A stretch of DNA of 64,000 nt from Narthecium ossifragum (taxonomy: Eukaryota; Streptophyta; Magnoliopsida; Dioscoreales; Nartheciaceae), in assembly GCA_963920575.1 (NCBI GenBank), contig OY986968.1, positions 8,611,485 through 8,675,484 on the forward strand, in the 5' to 3' direction. Made by a program: the position numbers and the translations under genes. Each line of letters opens with the position of its first letter. Position 1 is the stretch's first letter. Positions 21,610-30,077 of this stretch are shown here, one piece after another. The notes under the pieces are model-generated. The model searched no databases. It was not told the origin of the DNA and saw only the letters and a list, made by a program, of their open reading frames with translations.

Positions 21610-22584
21610 TTACAACTGAAAACTTATTTCGGAATCTGATTTAGATTCCTTCTCGTAAATCCCATGAGGGATTTGGGTCTCAGATATTCTAATAGCCTGA
21701 AGAGGGGTACCTTCACTAGAGACCGATTTCCTAGAAGAAGTTGTAACATCAGTATATTTTATAGTCCTATTAGGATCAAAAGTTATAGTAACTTCACCAT
21801 CATCAGTTTGGGATATTTGATCAACTTGTTGATTAATAATAGGTCTATGAGGGACAGCATTTGTTAGTAACCAATTCTCAGGAAAATTAACTTCAGTCCA
21901 TTTTATCTGTCTATTTGTAGCAATATGGGAAGACAGTAGATTAGTTTCTATTAAAACTGTTTTTCCTGGAAGGGTATATTGTTTTGCTCTAGGGGCTAAG
22001 GTACTTAGGACCTTATAATGAATTCTATAAACAATAGCTATGGTCTCGGATTGAGGTAAGAATTCATATCCGTGAGTCTTCATATTAAGACTTACAGCTT
22101 CCAAAATATTAGGATCAGTTAAGGATAAACTCAAATTTGGATAAACATTAAAGTATACGGGTCCATGACTTAAGCTGGTTTCCATTATTCCCATTAAGGA
22201 TTGAGGCCAATTAAGACAACGAGCATCTCTAAGACAAGAGAGAAGAGAAGCATTTAATCCTTGCAAAGTTAGTGGTTTATAAGCCACCTGAATTAAACCT
22301 ATATGGACGTAATTATATTTTTCCATATAAGGTTCTAAATCTTCTTCTGCAAGAAGCTTAATAGTTTGATCTTCCTGATCTACGGTTACTGTTTTTTCAA
22401 CAGTTTTAATTGCTATCATGGACTTTAAGTCTAAAAAGCCAATTTTATAGATTTCCTTATTTGGAACATCAGGGATAGCCCAGTTATTTAGAGCTTCTAA
22501 TTCTGAAGGAAATTCAGCTAATTGAGCATTTTTTAATTTTTTATCTTTTCGTGAATTAATTTTCCGAACAGAGGTTGAAGCCAT
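21610..22584 (-). CDS. Viral movement protein (30K-type)
   Basis: A 324-residue ORF starting at ATG 22,584. Residues about 85-215 carry the caulimovirid movement-protein pattern: YVHIGLIQVAYKPLTLQGLN, then LRDARCLNWPQSLMGIMET and GPVYFNVYPNLSLSL. Such proteins move virus between cells through plasmodesmata. The C-terminal 100 residues are polar and probably disordered. The frame has no break in this copy. A second, partial copy of its start is at 18,530-18,701, and a short piece is at 24,221-24,292. Confidence 0.85.
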   Translation of the reverse strand: MASTSVRKINSRKDKKLKNAQLAEFPSELEALNNWAIPDVPNKEIYKIGFLDLKSMIAIKTVEKTVTVDQEDQTIKLLAEEDLEPYMEKYNYVHIGLIQVAYKPLTLQGLNASLLSCLRDARCLNWPQSLMGIMETSLSHGPVYFNVYPNLSLSLTDPNILEAVSLNMKTHGYEFLPQSETIAIVYRIHYKVLSTLAPRAKQYTLPGKTVLIETNLLSSHIATNRQIKWTEVNFPENWLLTNAVPHRPIINQQVDQISQTDDGEVTITFDPNRTIKYTDVTTSSRKSVSSEGTPLQAIRISETQIPHGIYEKESKSDSEISFQL

Positions 22585-22892
22585 GATTACTCGAGGTGGG
22601 TAGACTTAATTAAAGTAAGATGAGTAAGAAGAAGTATTGGTGCAGGTTTCTTGCTTACTAAGGTTTCGTTATAAATCAATATAAACTTTTGCTCGTCTGC
22701 CAACGAATCATAGGACTTACCCTAACGCTAACTCTAGCAACCGGTGCCAAACGCGGCTTGGATGACGATCCACAAAAGCAGTATAAAAACTTAGAGAACG
22801 AAATCCTAGTAAACAAGAACATAAACACCAATACTGCTAATAATCACATCTTGCTCTAATAAAATCTACACACTACTCGACACTACTCATAC
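22585..22892 (-). other. Viral leader between primer site and movement protein
   Basis: Non-coding leader read on the minus strand. It is repeated almost exactly at 18,702-18,977. No ORF of note. Confidence 0.6.
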
Positions 22893-22906
22893 ATGGCTCT
22901 GATACC
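22893..22906 (-). other. Initiator tRNA-Met primer-binding site, minus copy
   Basis: Minus-strand TGGTATCAGAGCCA, the complement of the plant initiator tRNA-Met 3' end and the usual caulimovirid start of minus-strand DNA. The leader continues ATGTATGAGTAG, which shows the normal sequence next to the site. Confidence 0.9.
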
Positions 22907-23037
22907 AAAGTAAACGAAGGGGTATTTTTCAGATGATCTTATCTCAAAGAGACTGGCGCTCGATGCTGCCGATCCTTTTGAAGGGATCGGAAGGTAGAAC
23001 TGAACTATGAAAGTTCCAGCCTTGGGATAAGCGTTCC
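22907..23037 (-). other. Viral 5' leader fragment, minus; head-to-head joint
   Basis: Reverse copy of 23,486-23,614. At about 23,037 it meets plus-strand viral DNA (end of the distal ORF), the main inversion point of the block. Confidence 0.75.
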
Positions 23038-23614
23038 ATCATTTCCCAAGATCTGCCCGGGAAAAAGAAGGATGGTCCTACCACTAGTGGAGCTTCCACT
23101 AAGGATAAGGAAGGACATGGTGGAACTTCCACTAGCTATGGATAAGCTTCAGCGGCTTATGATGTGATTCTAAAGGTAATTGATCTGCCACTCACTCGAC
23201 TGCAAACCAACTCAGCACACGAAGTGGCGGGCCCTACCTTTTGAGCATTATTGCTCCACTAAGCCGACAGGATTGAAAGAGAAATATTCTCTCAATAATG
23301 TAGCTTTACTTAGCCTTGAAGGCTTGTACCTCTATATAAGAGGAAGAACTCTTCTGAGTTCAGTACGCTGGTTTTCACCCACTCTCCTCTTGTAACCTCT
23401 CTTCCCTTTGTAATCAAGAACCAGTGGAATATAGCTAAGCATTTGTAAGTATCTTCTTCTTAATACTTGCTTTGGGTAATTTTTGGAACGCTTATCCCAA
23501 GGCTGGAACTTTCATAGTTCAGTTCTACCTTCCGATCCCTTCAAAAGGATCGGCAGCATCGAGCGCCAGTCTCTTTGAGATAAGATCATCTGAAAAATAC
23601 CCCTTCGTTTACTT
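23038..23614 (+). promoter_or_regulatory. Viral promoter/leader module, copy 1
   Basis: It runs from the end of the distal ORF through a TATA box TATATAAG (23,333-23,340) and the leader to the primer site. Copies 2 and 3 start at about 23,859 and 27,070. Where they overlap they are almost identical (one difference noted, ACTTGCTTTGGG against ACTTGGTTTGGG). The 71-residue frame starting MICHSLDCK in each copy lies in the promoter and is probably not a gene. Confidence 0.75.
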
Positions 23615-23628
23615 TGGTATCAGAGCCA
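23615..23628 (+). other. Initiator tRNA-Met primer-binding site, plus copy
   Basis: TGGTATCAGAGCCA followed by TGTATG. After that the viral sequence stops and the reverse complement of a tRNA-Glu with CCA begins. Confidence 0.9.
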
Positions 23629-23632
23629 TGTA

Positions 23633-23708
23633 TGGTTCCGTTGCCGGGACATGAACCCGGGTCTCTCGGGTGAGAGCCGAGTATCCTGACCAACTAGACT
23701 ACAACGGA
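23633..23708 (-). tRNA. tRNA-Glu(CTC) copy with encoded CCA, likely reverse-transcribed
   Basis: The minus strand folds as a full tRNA: acceptor stem TCCGTTG/CAACGGA, anticodon stem CTCGG/CCGAG, loop CTCTCAC with anticodon CTC, T stem CCGGG/CCCGG, discriminator A at 23,636. The 3' end continues with CCA (23,635-23,633), which plant nuclear tRNA genes do not encode. The T loop reads TTCATGT, so the invariant A58 is T; this also damages the pol III B box. Both ends are exact tRNA ends, and both flanks are viral. I infer a cDNA of a mature tRNA; a transcribed gene is unlikely. Two of the CCA bases could also come from viral TG at the joint. Confidence 0.85.
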
Positions 23709-23858
23709 GATGGTCCTACCACTAGTGGAGCTTCCACTAAGGATAAGGAAGGACATGGTGGAACTTCCACTAGCTATCCCCTTCGAGTCTTGCACTTATG
23801 GAGCATTAATAAATGCTTGCATTCATGAAGGATTAAGTTTATGTAATGATATTAAACT
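23709..23858 (+). pseudogene. Viral fragments: distal ORF end and inverted capsid piece
   Basis: 23,709-23,776 repeats the end of the distal ORF (as at 27,099-27,166). 23,777-23,858 is an inverted copy of capsid DNA at about 20,063-20,144. The frame through both is a chance chimera. Confidence 0.8.
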
Positions 23859-24220
23859 ACCACTAGTGGAGCTTCCACTAAGGATAAGGAAGGACATGGT
23901 GGAACTTCCACTAGCTATGGATAAGCTTCAGCGGCTTATGATGTGATTCTAAAGGTAATTGATCTGCCACTCACTCGACTGCAAACCAACTCAGCACACG
24001 AAGTGGCGGGCCCTACCTTTTGAGCATTATTGCTCCACTAAGCCGACAGGATTGAAAGAGAAATATTCTCTCAATAATGTAGCTTTACTTAGCCTTGAAG
24101 GCTTGTACCTCTATATAAGAGGAAGAACTCTTCTGAGTTCAGTACGCTGGTTTTCACCCACTCTCCTCTTGTAACCTCTCTTCCCTTTGTAATCAAGAAC
24201 CAGTGGAATATAGCTAAGCA
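23859..24220 (+). promoter_or_regulatory. Viral promoter module, copy 2
   Basis: Same module with TATA box at 24,112-24,119. It stops at TATAGCTAAGCA (24,220), where copies 1 and 3 continue into the leader, so it lacks a primer site. It lies about 190 bp upstream of the RT frame. Confidence 0.75.
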
Positions 24221-24292
24221 TCCATTATTCCCATTAAGGATTGAGGCCAATTAAGACAACGAGCATCTCTAAGACAAGAGAGAAGAGAAGCA
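24221..24292 (-). pseudogene. Short movement-protein fragment
   Basis: Copy of 22,181-22,252 in the same orientation, 72 bp, placed between promoter copy 2 and the RT frame. Confidence 0.8.
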
Positions 24293-24301
24293 ATAAATTT
24301 T

Positions 24302-25795
24302 TTGAAAGAAGAAATTTCTTATGTTCATTTAGAACAACAATTACAGAAGCCCGCTACTAAAGATCTAATAGAACAGATTGATAAACAATTTCAACAATCG
24401 GTTTGCGGCTCTGTTCCTAATGCTTTTTGGGACAGGAAAAAACATATTGTGGAATTACCTTATGAAGATTCTTTTGATGAACGGAATATTCCGACTCGGG
24501 CAAGACCTTGCCAAATGAATCAAGAATATCTTGATTTATGTAAAAAAGAGATTGCTTCTCTAATAGAGAAGAAATTAATTAGAAAATCTTACTCTCCATG
24601 GAGTTGTACAGCATTTTATGTGAACAATAATGCTGAGAAAGAACGAGGTGTTCCTCGTCTAGTTATCAATTACAAACCTCTTAATAAGGTGCTTAAATGG
24701 ATCCGTTACCCTATCCCTAATAAAAGGGATTTACTTAATAGAATTTATAAAGCAAAAGTTTTTTCTAAGTTTGATTTAAAATCAGGATATTGGCAAATTC
24801 AAATTAACGAAAAAGATCGTTATAAAACAGCCTTTACCGTTCCTTTTGGACATTACGAATGGAATGTAATGCCATTTGGTTTGAAAAATGCTCCTTCTGA
24901 ATTTCAGAATATTATGAATGAAATTTTTATTCCTTACACTAACTTTATTTTATCATATATAGATGATATACTCATCTTTTCGGATACCATTGATCAGCAT
25001 GTGAAGCATTTAGAAATATTTAGACATTTAGCCATTCATAACGGATTAGTCATATCAGCTCCAAAAATGAAACTCTTCCAAACTGAAATACGATTTTTGG
25101 GCCATAATATTGGAAAAGGAACAATTGTCCCTATTGATCGTAGTATAGAATTTGCCTCTAAATTTCCTGATGTTATTACTGATACTAATCAACTACAGCG
25201 TTTCCTAGGAGCATTAAATTATGTTTCAGATTACTATAAAGATTGGGCTCAAGATACTGCCATCCTTTATAATCGTTTGAAAAAGAATCCTGTCCCTTGG
25301 ACTAATGACCATACTAATGCTGTTCGACTAATTAAAACTAAGGTCATCAATCTGCCTTGTACACATCTGCTTAAGCCAGAGTGTCAAAAGATTGTAGAAA
25401 CGGACGCCAGTAATATTGGCTATGGAGGGATTCTTAAACAAAAATGTCTGCCTTCTAATAAGGAAGAATTAGTTCGTTATACCTCTGGTAAATGGAACTC
25501 TACTCAACTTAATTATTCCACAATCAAGAAAGAAATGCTTTCTATTATTAAATGCCTTTATAAATTTCAGGAGGACATCTTGAATCAACCTTTCATTCTT
25601 CGTATTGATTGTAGCTCTGCAAAGAGTGTTATTGAAAAAGATATTAAAAATCTAACATCTAAACAAATCTTTGCTCGATGGCAAGCTGAATTAGCTGTGT
25701 TTGATTTCACTATTGAATTTATTCCTGGTAAACATAATGTTTTACCTGATTTTCTTACACGCGAATTTATTCAGGGTGCTCATGCGCCGGACTGA
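24302..25795 (+). CDS. Viral reverse transcriptase and RNase H (polyprotein part)
   Basis: A 497-residue open frame beginning inside the protease-RT linker. RT motifs are in order: PRLVINYKPLN (about 118-128), FSKFDLKSGYWQI with the first catalytic Asp (about 154-166), PFGLKNAPSEFQ (191-202), YIDD at 219-222, and FLGHNIGKG. RNase H covers about residues 355-490 (VETDASNIGYGG, then EMLSIIKCLYKF and LRIDCSSAKS). This copies viral RNA into DNA. The family identity is clear from the VPFGHYEWNVMPFGLKNAP pattern. The N-terminal part of the polyprotein is on the other strand at 18,973. I see no frameshift or stop in this piece. Confidence 0.9.
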   Translation: MKEEISYVHLEQQLQKPATKDLIEQIDKQFQQSVCGSVPNAFWDRKKHIVELPYEDSFDERNIPTRARPCQMNQEYLDLCKKEIASLIEKKLIRKSYSPWSCTAFYVNNNAEKERGVPRLVINYKPLNKVLKWIRYPIPNKRDLLNRIYKAKVFSKFDLKSGYWQIQINEKDRYKTAFTVPFGHYEWNVMPFGLKNAPSEFQNIMNEIFIPYTNFILSYIDDILIFSDTIDQHVKHLEIFRHLAIHNGLVISAPKMKLFQTEIRFLGHNIGKGTIVPIDRSIEFASKFPDVITDTNQLQRFLGALNYVSDYYKDWAQDTAILYNRLKKNPVPWTNDHTNAVRLIKTKVINLPCTHLLKPECQKIVETDASNIGYGGILKQKCLPSNKEELVRYTSGKWNSTQLNYSTIKKEMLSIIKCLYKFQEDILNQPFILRIDCSSAKSVIEKDIKNLTSKQIFARWQAELAVFDFTIEFIPGKHNVLPDFLTREFIQGAHAPD

Positions 25796-27173
25796 GCCCC
25801 CTCTTTGGGGGCGGTGGAGTCGTGGTGGTATGGATAATCGTGGTGGCCGCCGTGGTGGCCGTGGATTTCGCCTTGCTGGTCAGGGTAATACCCTGGAATC
25901 TGGTCAGACTTCTGATCCTTCTAAAACCAATGAATCAGACTTCGGGAATAGCTGGAGAACAATTCGGCGAAGTAATACTTCTAAAGCTAAGGAAATTAAT
26001 CCTCAGAATCGGCCTCTTGAATCCTTTGCTGATGTTACTACCAAAGAAATTGATCTTGGTATGATAACCAAAGCAGCCTACGAAATAATTCTTTACATAG
26101 AACCCGAAGATATGTGCTACTCTGACAATCCAGAGAAATTGCGCCAAAAATATTTGGACAATTCCTATTATCCTACATCTGTTTATCATCCGAGAAAATG
26201 GATGGAAGCTTTATTATCTCAGAGAGAAGTTTATTTTGAACATTTCTTCAAAAATTCTGATGAGAGAAAGCCACCTACTTATAGTAAGTGTACTATCAAG
26301 AATATCTTGACCCCAAAAGAATGGGGATTCAGCACTCAGAAACCCATTGCCTTCAAAATTAACCAAGAAAGTTATACTTTCAATTATTGGGATTATAAGC
26401 ATGCTTTTTACACCTCCCTATTATGCGAAAATGAAAATTTGAAGCATACGTGGTTTATTAAGATTTGCCCTGAAGTCCTTCATAAGGAATTTCCGGCTTG
26501 GATTTATGATTGGTGGCGCAAATATGGCGCTGAATTAGAAATTCTACCAGCACCAATTCTTGCACTCTATGATAAATGGGTATCTACCCATCCTATTCTT
26601 GCTCTAATTAAAGAAGAAGATGTGATCGAGGGTATGTTCCCCCTTTTCTTCTTTGCTGAGACAGAGATTCCTTGGATTTGGAAGTGGTTCGCTTCGGTGG
26701 ATATCGACGAACTTTGCAGTCCTTGTCTTATTCGACAATATCAAATCAAATGGTGGAAAAGTCTAGACACTAATACTAAGGTCTCTGAAATTCAAGAGAT
26801 TATCAAAGTTAATGAGAAATTATTATCAGAAAAGAGAAAAGGTCTTGAAGCTCCAAAAGAGAGATCAATGATCCGGCTTCAAAAATTGTTCGAACGACAA
26901 TTTCCTCAGGCCACTGAGAATGAAATCATGAAGAAATGTTATGAACATTTAAAACATCAGTTCACTAGCCATTTCTCTGGCTCTGATAGAATTTCTATTA
27001 GCTCTGACGAGGCGATGCAAGATGCTCAAGACCCTTACGGTGATCAAGATGATCTGTGGACCCAAATCATTTCCCAAGATCTGCCCGGGAAAAAGAAGGA
27101 TGGTCCTACCACTAGTGGAGCTTCCACTAAGGATAAGGAAGGACATGGTGGAACTTCCACTAGCTATGGATAA
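25782..27173 (+). CDS. Viral distal ORF, unknown function
   Basis: A likely start is ATG 25,782, which overlaps the RT stop by 14 bases; the frame itself is open from 25,701. It starts with an Arg/Gly-rich segment (MDNRGGRRGGRGFRLAGQ) that could bind nucleic acid. The body is rich in Trp and charged residues (FPAWIYDWWRKYGAELEIL, IPWIWKWFASVD, YQIKWWKSLD). The C-terminus is Ser/Asp-rich and disordered. Position after RT is that of a distal caulimovirid ORF, some of which are translation transactivators, but I cannot support that function from the sequence. Confidence 0.7.
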   Translation: MRRTEPPLWGRWSRGGMDNRGGRRGGRGFRLAGQGNTLESGQTSDPSKTNESDFGNSWRTIRRSNTSKAKEINPQNRPLESFADVTTKEIDLGMITKAAYEIILYIEPEDMCYSDNPEKLRQKYLDNSYYPTSVYHPRKWMEALLSQREVYFEHFFKNSDERKPPTYSKCTIKNILTPKEWGFSTQKPIAFKINQESYTFNYWDYKHAFYTSLLCENENLKHTWFIKICPEVLHKEFPAWIYDWWRKYGAELEILPAPILALYDKWVSTHPILALIKEEDVIEGMFPLFFFAETEIPWIWKWFASVDIDELCSPCLIRQYQIKWWKSLDTNTKVSEIQEIIKVNEKLLSEKRKGLEAPKERSMIRLQKLFERQFPQATENEIMKKCYEHLKHQFTSHFSGSDRISISSDEAMQDAQDPYGDQDDLWTQIISQDLPGKKKDGPTTSGASTKDKEGHGGTSTSYG

Positions 27174-27635
27174 GCTTCAGCGGCTTATGATGTGATTCTA
27201 AAGGTAATTGATCTGCCACTCACTCGACTGCAAACCAACTCAGCACACGAAGTGGCGGGCCCTACCTTTTGAGCATTATTGCTCCACTAAGCCGACAGGA
27301 TTGAAAGAGAAATATTCTCTCAATAATGTAGCTTTACTTAGCCTTGAAGGCTTGTACCTCTATATAAGAGGAAGAACTCTTCTGAGTTCAGTACGCTGGT
27401 TTTCACCCACTCTCCTCTTGTAACCTCTCTTCCCTTTGTAATCAAGAACCAGTGGAATATAGCTAAGCATTTGTAAGTATCTTCTTCTTAATACTTGGTT
27501 TGGGTAATTTTTGGAACGCTTATCCCAAGGCTGGAACTTTCATAGTTCAGTTCTACCTTCCGATCCCTTCAAAAGGATCGGCAGCATCGAGCGCCAGTCT
27601 CTTTGAGATAAGATCATCTGAAAAATACCCCTTCG

Positions 27636-27636
<1 letters not shown>
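27174..27636 (+). promoter_or_regulatory. Viral promoter/leader module, copy 3
   Basis: It follows the distal ORF directly, as in a normal viral genome. TATA box at 27,361-27,368. The leader stops at CCCCTTCGTT, shortly before the primer site, where a TA repeat begins. Confidence 0.75.

Positions 27637-27682
<46 letters not shown>
27637..27682. repeat. (TA)n microsatellite at the viral/host joint
   Basis: About 22 TA units run without interruption between viral leader and host DNA. The repeat is the right edge of the viral block. Confidence 0.95.
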
Positions 27683-27684
<2 letters not shown>

Positions 27685-27796
27685 TGCTATTATTGATGTT
27701 TGTTTTGAGATGTAAACTTTGTTGTTTTTAAACCACTATTCAATTATAATCTTTTAGTTCTCTCCTTTTTATTGTATGAACACTCGGTTTAAGTCA
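27682..27796 (+). repeat. Duplicated host flank, right copy
   Basis: Matches 17,636-17,752 (59 bp identical, then some differences). It lies upstream of the intact RING gene. Confidence 0.75.
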
Positions 27797-27994
27797 TCCT
27801 ACTTAAAATAAGAGCTTACTATATATATATATCCAAGATTCCAAATCCTAGTAATTAGAATGACATAAGATAGTGTTATATTTGCAAAAAGATGTGTGGT
27901 TTATGGATCCGATTCCTACTAGGAATTGTGCCTATAAATTAGTTTCCAGTTAGACTGGGATCCAAATCAGAGTAGCAGTCGGAGGATCTTCTGC

Positions 27995-28002
27995 TATAAA
28001 TA
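27995..28002 (+). promoter_or_regulatory. TATA box of RING-H2 gene
   Basis: TATAAATA, 50 bases before the ATG at 28,052. It fits a short 5' leader. Confidence 0.6.
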
Positions 28003-28051
28003 AAGACGTGGAGAATTAGAAACGTTCCAAGCTCGTCTTCCTCCCTCAATC

Positions 28052-28783
28052 ATGGACAACTACTCCTACAGAACCCGAAGCTTCATGGTGTTCCTCGACG
28101 CGAAGCAGAGCCCAGCCAAGGCCGAAGCCCAGCAAGCATCGCCGCCATCGGACTGCACGGTGGCTCTAGAGTTCCAGGTGGATCACCGCCATCGCTTCTG
28201 CTCGCGTCCGCTTGGCGGCAGCAATACAGTGGACCACTCAGTCCATGTAAGCCGCAAGCGCTTTTTTCGTCGGATCCACCCGTCAGTGTTGCTCCAACCG
28301 GAGACAACATCTCTAGTCCTCAGTGATACAATCTCTTCGGGAACAGCCGGGAAGTGGGGTTTCTTGCACCGCTACATGTCGGCGTTCTCGCACCATGCGG
28401 CGGCGGAGGCGATGATGAGAAGGAAGGGAGGCGGCGGCGAGCTGTCTCGACTTATTTTCAGGATTAAGATCGATTCCATGTTCGAGCGAGACATTGATCA
28501 AAGAGTGGTTCCGGGCCTTCTGGCCGATGCTGCCGCCGGCGTTTCAACTCCGAGCGGCTGTTGTTATTGCAGCACCTGCTTGTCAGCTTTGTCAAATGCT
28601 TCGGAGTCGGATTACAGCGACCGGTGCTTGCCGGAATTGTGTCCGATATGTCTCGACGCGCTTTGTCCGTTGGAAGGCAGGCGGGTTACAATACTACCGT
28701 GCTTTCATGTGTTCCACGACGACTGCCTCAGGGTTTGGAGGGAGACCAGAAGTTGTTGCCCGGTCTGTCGCTCAGAAGACTAA
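28052..28783 (+). CDS. RING-H2 finger protein, probable E3 ubiquitin ligase
   Basis: An intronless 243-residue protein. The C-terminal RING-H2 finger has all ligands: C197, C200, C217, H219, H222, C225, C236, C239 (CPICLDALCPLEGRR, CFHVFHDDCLRVW, CCPVC). Such fingers bind an E2 enzyme and pass ubiquitin to a substrate. The N-terminal 190 residues have no domain I recognise; there is no clear membrane segment, so it is probably soluble. It includes a Gly-rich basic patch near 123-130. A broken paralogue lies at 17,400-17,592, so this is a small tandem family, split by the viral block. The substrate is unknown. Confidence 0.85.
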   Translation: MDNYSYRTRSFMVFLDAKQSPAKAEAQQASPPSDCTVALEFQVDHRHRFCSRPLGGSNTVDHSVHVSRKRFFRRIHPSVLLQPETTSLVLSDTISSGTAGKWGFLHRYMSAFSHHAAAEAMMRRKGGGGELSRLIFRIKIDSMFERDIDQRVVPGLLADAAAGVSTPSGCCYCSTCLSALSNASESDYSDRCLPELCPICLDALCPLEGRRVTILPCFHVFHDDCLRVWRETRSCCPVCRSED

Positions 28784-29365
28784 CATGATCGGAATTTAAG
28801 GATTTCTAGCAGCTTCAAAGTGTGTGGACTAAAGAAATGGATTGATGTTTTGAAATACTCTTTTTGTTGATTGGATTTCTTGCATGGAAGATAAATTTTG
28901 AGGATATTCTTTGTTTGACCATTATTATATGTGTACTTGCGTCGCATGCTTATTAATAGTGAGCGCTCAAAGGAATAATGATCATTAAGTTCATTTACTG
29001 GTCAGAAGAATGCCCTGTTTTTTTTATGCCTGGTGTTGTTTTTGTAGACCAACAACTCATGCACACTCTTCATATTCTTCATAAGCTTTTCCTTTCTATT
29101 TCCTTTCTTGTTTAATGACTGCCATGAATGTCCTCACAAGAACATCATGGTTCATGGATGGCCTAATCTAAACTGTTTTTAACATTAGACCTTAAAATTA
29201 GCCAACCCGAACCCGACGTTCGTATAAAACGTGGCTACACATCAAGATAAATTCCAATTGTAGTCGTCTTTTCTCTTAAATCAGAACCTGAATTAAAAGT
29301 TTTCCACTTCAAGCTCGATTCAATTGAAATCTCATTCAAACCCCAGCTCGAATCTTGGGTCAATT

Positions 29366-29400
<35 letters not shown>

Positions 29401-29556
29401 CAAGCTTGCTGGAGTCCAATTTTGCCAATTTAAAGCACCGGGACAGCTCGGCTCTAGGCTTGAGCGGGAAATCAGAGCGGGAAATCAATGGAGTTGAAAC
29501 GAGCGAAAGTAGTGGTCAGTCACATCATTGTCCAGTTCTACAGTGTTCGTGGTCGC
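28784..29556. other. Intergenic: RING 3' region and poly(A) tract
   Basis: No gene. The first 120 bases weakly resemble the duplicated flank at 17,636, supporting tandem gene origin. 29,367-29,398 is a run of 32 A flanked by CAATTC/TTCAAG, possibly a retroposon tail. Confidence 0.5.
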
Positions 29557-29562
29557 TATAAA
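29557..29562 (+). promoter_or_regulatory. Possible TATA box of HARBI1-like gene
   Basis: TATAAA, followed by a pyrimidine-rich leader. A 5' splice site (CCGCAG/GTATAAG) is at 29,640/29,641 and an acceptor (TATACAG) ends at 30,075, so the leader carries a 435-bp intron before the ATG. Confidence 0.5.
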
Positions 29563-30077
29563 CCGAGGAAACCCAAGTTGCTCCTTCCCCCCTCTTCGAT
29601 CTAAGGCGTCTCTTAGCATCGTTCACCGGCCGCACCGCAGGTATAAGATGCTGCTTATGGGTTTTCTTCTTGATTAGGCATGAGATTTTGACTCTGAGTG
29701 AGGATTGGGCTAATCTCGAGTATGCATTGCGTGAATTGGGCATTTATCTCTTGTTTGGAGATTTTATGTTATTCAATGCATAATCTGAGAGGTTTGATTT
29801 GTTCTCCTTGGAGTCTATATTCTAGGACCATGTTTTGTCTAGTCATATGTATGCTGTCGTATTATGTATAACTCAGCGTGTGTATTGTGTGTTTAGTTGA
29901 ACTTCATCGGTTTCATGTAATTGGCTTTATGAATGTGGGTTTCCTTACTATAAGATGTATTTGTGTTATTTACTAGGTTCTTAAACTTTTGGACATATAT
30001 AGGCAGAAACATGTGTGTCGTGTACTTGTGTCTGATTCCAATACATTATTTTCTCCTTTTGTCATATCTATACAGAA

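Larger units (their letters stand above)
17877..27636. mobile_element. Rearranged endogenous pararetrovirus (Caulimoviridae)
   Basis: All main caulimovirid parts are here: movement protein, a small second ORF, capsid with CCHC knuckle, aspartic protease, reverse transcriptase, RNase H, a promoter/leader and an initiator tRNA-Met primer site. There is no integrase. The parts are cut and joined in both orientations. The block from 18,263 to 23,037 is mainly minus and 23,038 to 27,636 mainly plus, meeting head to head at about 23,037. Repeated parts are nearly identical, so the arrangement is recent or kept uniform. No stretch holds a complete genome in order. The virus genus is not identified. 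Confidence 0.9.

Noticed and set aside
23180..23395. 71-residue ORF repeated identically at 23,959 and 27,208
   Set aside because: It spans the viral promoter and TATA box; identity comes from the DNA duplication.
23633..23708. tRNA-Glu as an ordinary functional tRNA gene
   Set aside because: CCA is encoded, the B box is damaged at A58, no pol III terminator (T run) follows, and both flanks are viral.
17877..27636. Viral block read as one complete genome
   Set aside because: No stretch has all parts in order and orientation; the protease-RT link is cut and several pieces are short duplicates.
27500..27715. ORF with repeated IYIYIY
   Set aside because: It is the TA microsatellite read as protein.
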